NCBI GenBank assembly: GCA_943736015.1
Contig: OX031071.1
Span: 38,534,619-38,598,618, forward strand
Source of the DNA: Tridacna crocea
Lineage: Eukaryota > Mollusca > Bivalvia > Cardiida > Cardiidae
Length of the DNA: 64,000 nt
Direction of reading: 5' to 3'
Notes under the pieces: generated by a model
What the model was told of the DNA's origin: nothing
Seen by the model: the letters and a program-made list of their open reading frames with translations, nothing else
Database searches by the model: none
Part shown: positions 50,601 through 53,600 of the stretch, in pieces
Numbering within the stretch: position 1 is the stretch's first letter
Layout: the number at the start of each line of letters is the position of its first letter
Translations under genes and position numbers: made by a program

Positions 50601-53600
50601 GGATGAAGCTGTTTCTTATGTGTATATGACACCTTTTGACAGCATAGAAAACATTGTGGCAAAAGGTGAAATTGCTCGTCATGAGCAATTTCACCTTTTG
50701 CCATAATGTTTTCCAAAGGCTCCTTCAAGCAATGCGTAGAAATGAGTATCTATGGAGTAAAGGGTTCACTCATTACCAAACGACAACATTTTAGACTTGT
50801 CCAAATTGGAAAGCATTTGCAGACGACAAAATAAATGTGGTTCAAAAATTGAAACTTGACTTTAGAAGAGAAAACATTGTGGGAAAAAGAGAAAATCCTG
50901 GTTACCAGCATTTTCTCCTTTTCCCACAATGTTTTCTACAGGATTCTTTCTTAGGTTGATATCACAGAGATTCATTTGGCACCTTTCTGTCAGAGCATGG
51001 CAAATCCATATGAACCATTTTGTCTAATAATCAATTAAATCCTGAGAAAGAGTGGCTCTTGAAACATTACAGAAAATTGCTCTAAAAGTGAAAAGATTTC
51101 TTACCCGATATTTTCTGGTACGTTGTTGAGTGTTCTGGCCTTGTAAACAAAGATGGTGGCTTTCTCCTCTCGCTCAAATCTCCACCTTCGTCCTCCAGTG
51201 AATCCAAGAGTCGGTAAATGTCCGGCAGGGTGTTATCAAACTTTGGGGGCTCTGCACAAAAATAGACTGATATTGTAAATGTTACATTTCATCGTACAAT
51301 CATACAACATTAAATTCTTTCCTAAATAACAAAAGTTTAAAATAGTCCGAAATGAAAGTATTTGCAATCTTGAATTTTAACCACCCTGAAGAATGGAGCT
51401 TTTGAAAATAATGTGGGAAAAGGAGAAAATGCTGGTAACCAGCATTTTATCCATTTTCCACAATGTTTTCTAACTTTTCATGGACATATGGCATTATTTG
51501 AGGCACATTTAAATGCCTCTTCGCATCTCCCATTTGTATATACAAGTCTTACATTTTGTTGTATGTAAAAAAGTTAAATGTGTCTAAACTGATAGATCTT
51601 TAATATTGTCTGAGTAGAAAAAGCTGTGGAAAAAGAATAAAAATGCTGATTACATGATTAGAAACTTGTTTTTGATACAACAGTCTCTTTTGGATTGATT
51701 GATTCCCTTTGTTTACACATCTTGGTGAGCCAAGGTTACAATCACTATGTGGATCTTACCTTGGTGGATCGAGCCCGATTTCGAGACTGCCGCGATACGC
51801 CCCCTATTGGATGCTACTTCTTATCTCCCATTACATCATATTTCTTATGGCCAATGAAATATCATTTCATAAACCGCTTACGAATACAATAATTCAATAT
51901 GAAGCAATAATCACAAACATACTTCAACATTCAATGGTCAGGCACTGGAATACAGCCTAAAACCTCTGATAATTGATTGGCCACACTGACACTTTCTGTA
52001 AATATTGTTTGTCTCTGTTTTATTCAGTAATAAATCATTACAGATCCTGCACACATCCATAGAGGTATTCATGTTTACTTTCTATTTTCATCCAAAGGTC
52101 GCAACCTTTTTCTATTTTCATCAACGATGAAATGTTATTAACGATTTGATTTGTGCAGTTAGAGATAGCTGCAACCAATGAAAATGCATATTGGGGGTAT
52201 GTGGAAATCAAGCTTGATCCACCAAGGGTAGAGTAGCATAGTGGATTGTCACCCTTGGCTTGCAAAGATGATGTTTACACTGTTTTAAACATTATAATTT
52301 CAGTTACTAGTATTTCCCTGTGAACAGAGCACCTATCCATGTTTTCCTGGAGTTCTTTACCATTACTCTGCACAATATTCTTACCAAGCTACTGGCTGCT
52401 TTCCCATATAACCATCATCAAAACAAATATCAGCAGTGAGAGAGGAATGAATCCTTTTGTAATGACTAATCATCAATCTTCAGAAAGAGATTAGTCGAAC
52501 TGGGGATAAAACAAGAGACCTGAGTCTCTTCTGACTGCGCTACTGGGGCTCGAGTCTATTTTAGATTTATCTATAATACATGTACACAATTAGTTGTATT
52601 GTCAGGTTGCAGGGTGTCGTGAATCATGTACAGTTGCCCCGAGCCAAAGGTGAGGTGGCGACATGATTCCACACAGCCGTGAAGAAGTTTCTGAGTCCCC
52701 TGCAACCTGACCATACAACTAATAGTGTACATGTATTATATGTATGCTTGTTAAACAAAAAAATAGTGTATGCTTACATATATTACATGTATGCTTATAT
52801 TTATTACAAGTATGCTTATATGTATTACAAGTATGCTTATATGTATTACATGTATGTTTATATGTATTACATGTATGCTTGTTACACAAAAAAAATAGTG
52901 TACATGTATTAAAAGTATGCTTATATGTATCGCATGTATGCTTATAATGTATCACATGTATGCTTATATGTATCGCATGTATGCTTATTATGTATCACAT
53001 GTATGCTTATATGTATCGCATGTATGCTTATTATGTATTACATGTATGCTTATATGCATTACATGTATGCTTATATGTATTACATTTATGCTTGTTAAAC
53101 AAAAAAATAGTGTACATGTATTAAAAGTATGCTTATATGTATCACATGTATGCTGATATGTATTACATGTATGCTTCTTAAACAAAAAAATAGTTTACAT
53201 GTATTACATGTATGCTTATATACATGTATATTACATGTATGCTTATTAAACAAAAAAAAGTAATAAGGTCTCACCATATTTGAAGTTTTCTTCATCAATA
53301 GCCTGGCTGATTGTAATTTCTTCTGTTTTTGATTCAGTTTTTGTGGTCTGCATGAAAAGAAAACAATCTTTGTAAAATTGTTAGTAAACATGGGTTGGTT
53401 GATTGGTGTTTTACAATGCTGACCACTCAACGAAACATGTTTGTTATTTTTAATGAAAAATAAACAATATAGATACGTCACTATCTGTGACATATTGAAT
53501 GACATCATTGTGAGGTCACATGACTGCTATCAGAAATTGAAAATTGGAAAATTTAAAAAAAAATGAGGGAAAAGGAGAAAAAACTGGTAACCAACAGTTT

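Noticed and set aside
52679-53508. Several Tyr/Cys/His-rich open frames on both strands
   Set aside because: They are products of the 21-base minisatellite. Only 53275-53347 inside the last one is a real exon.
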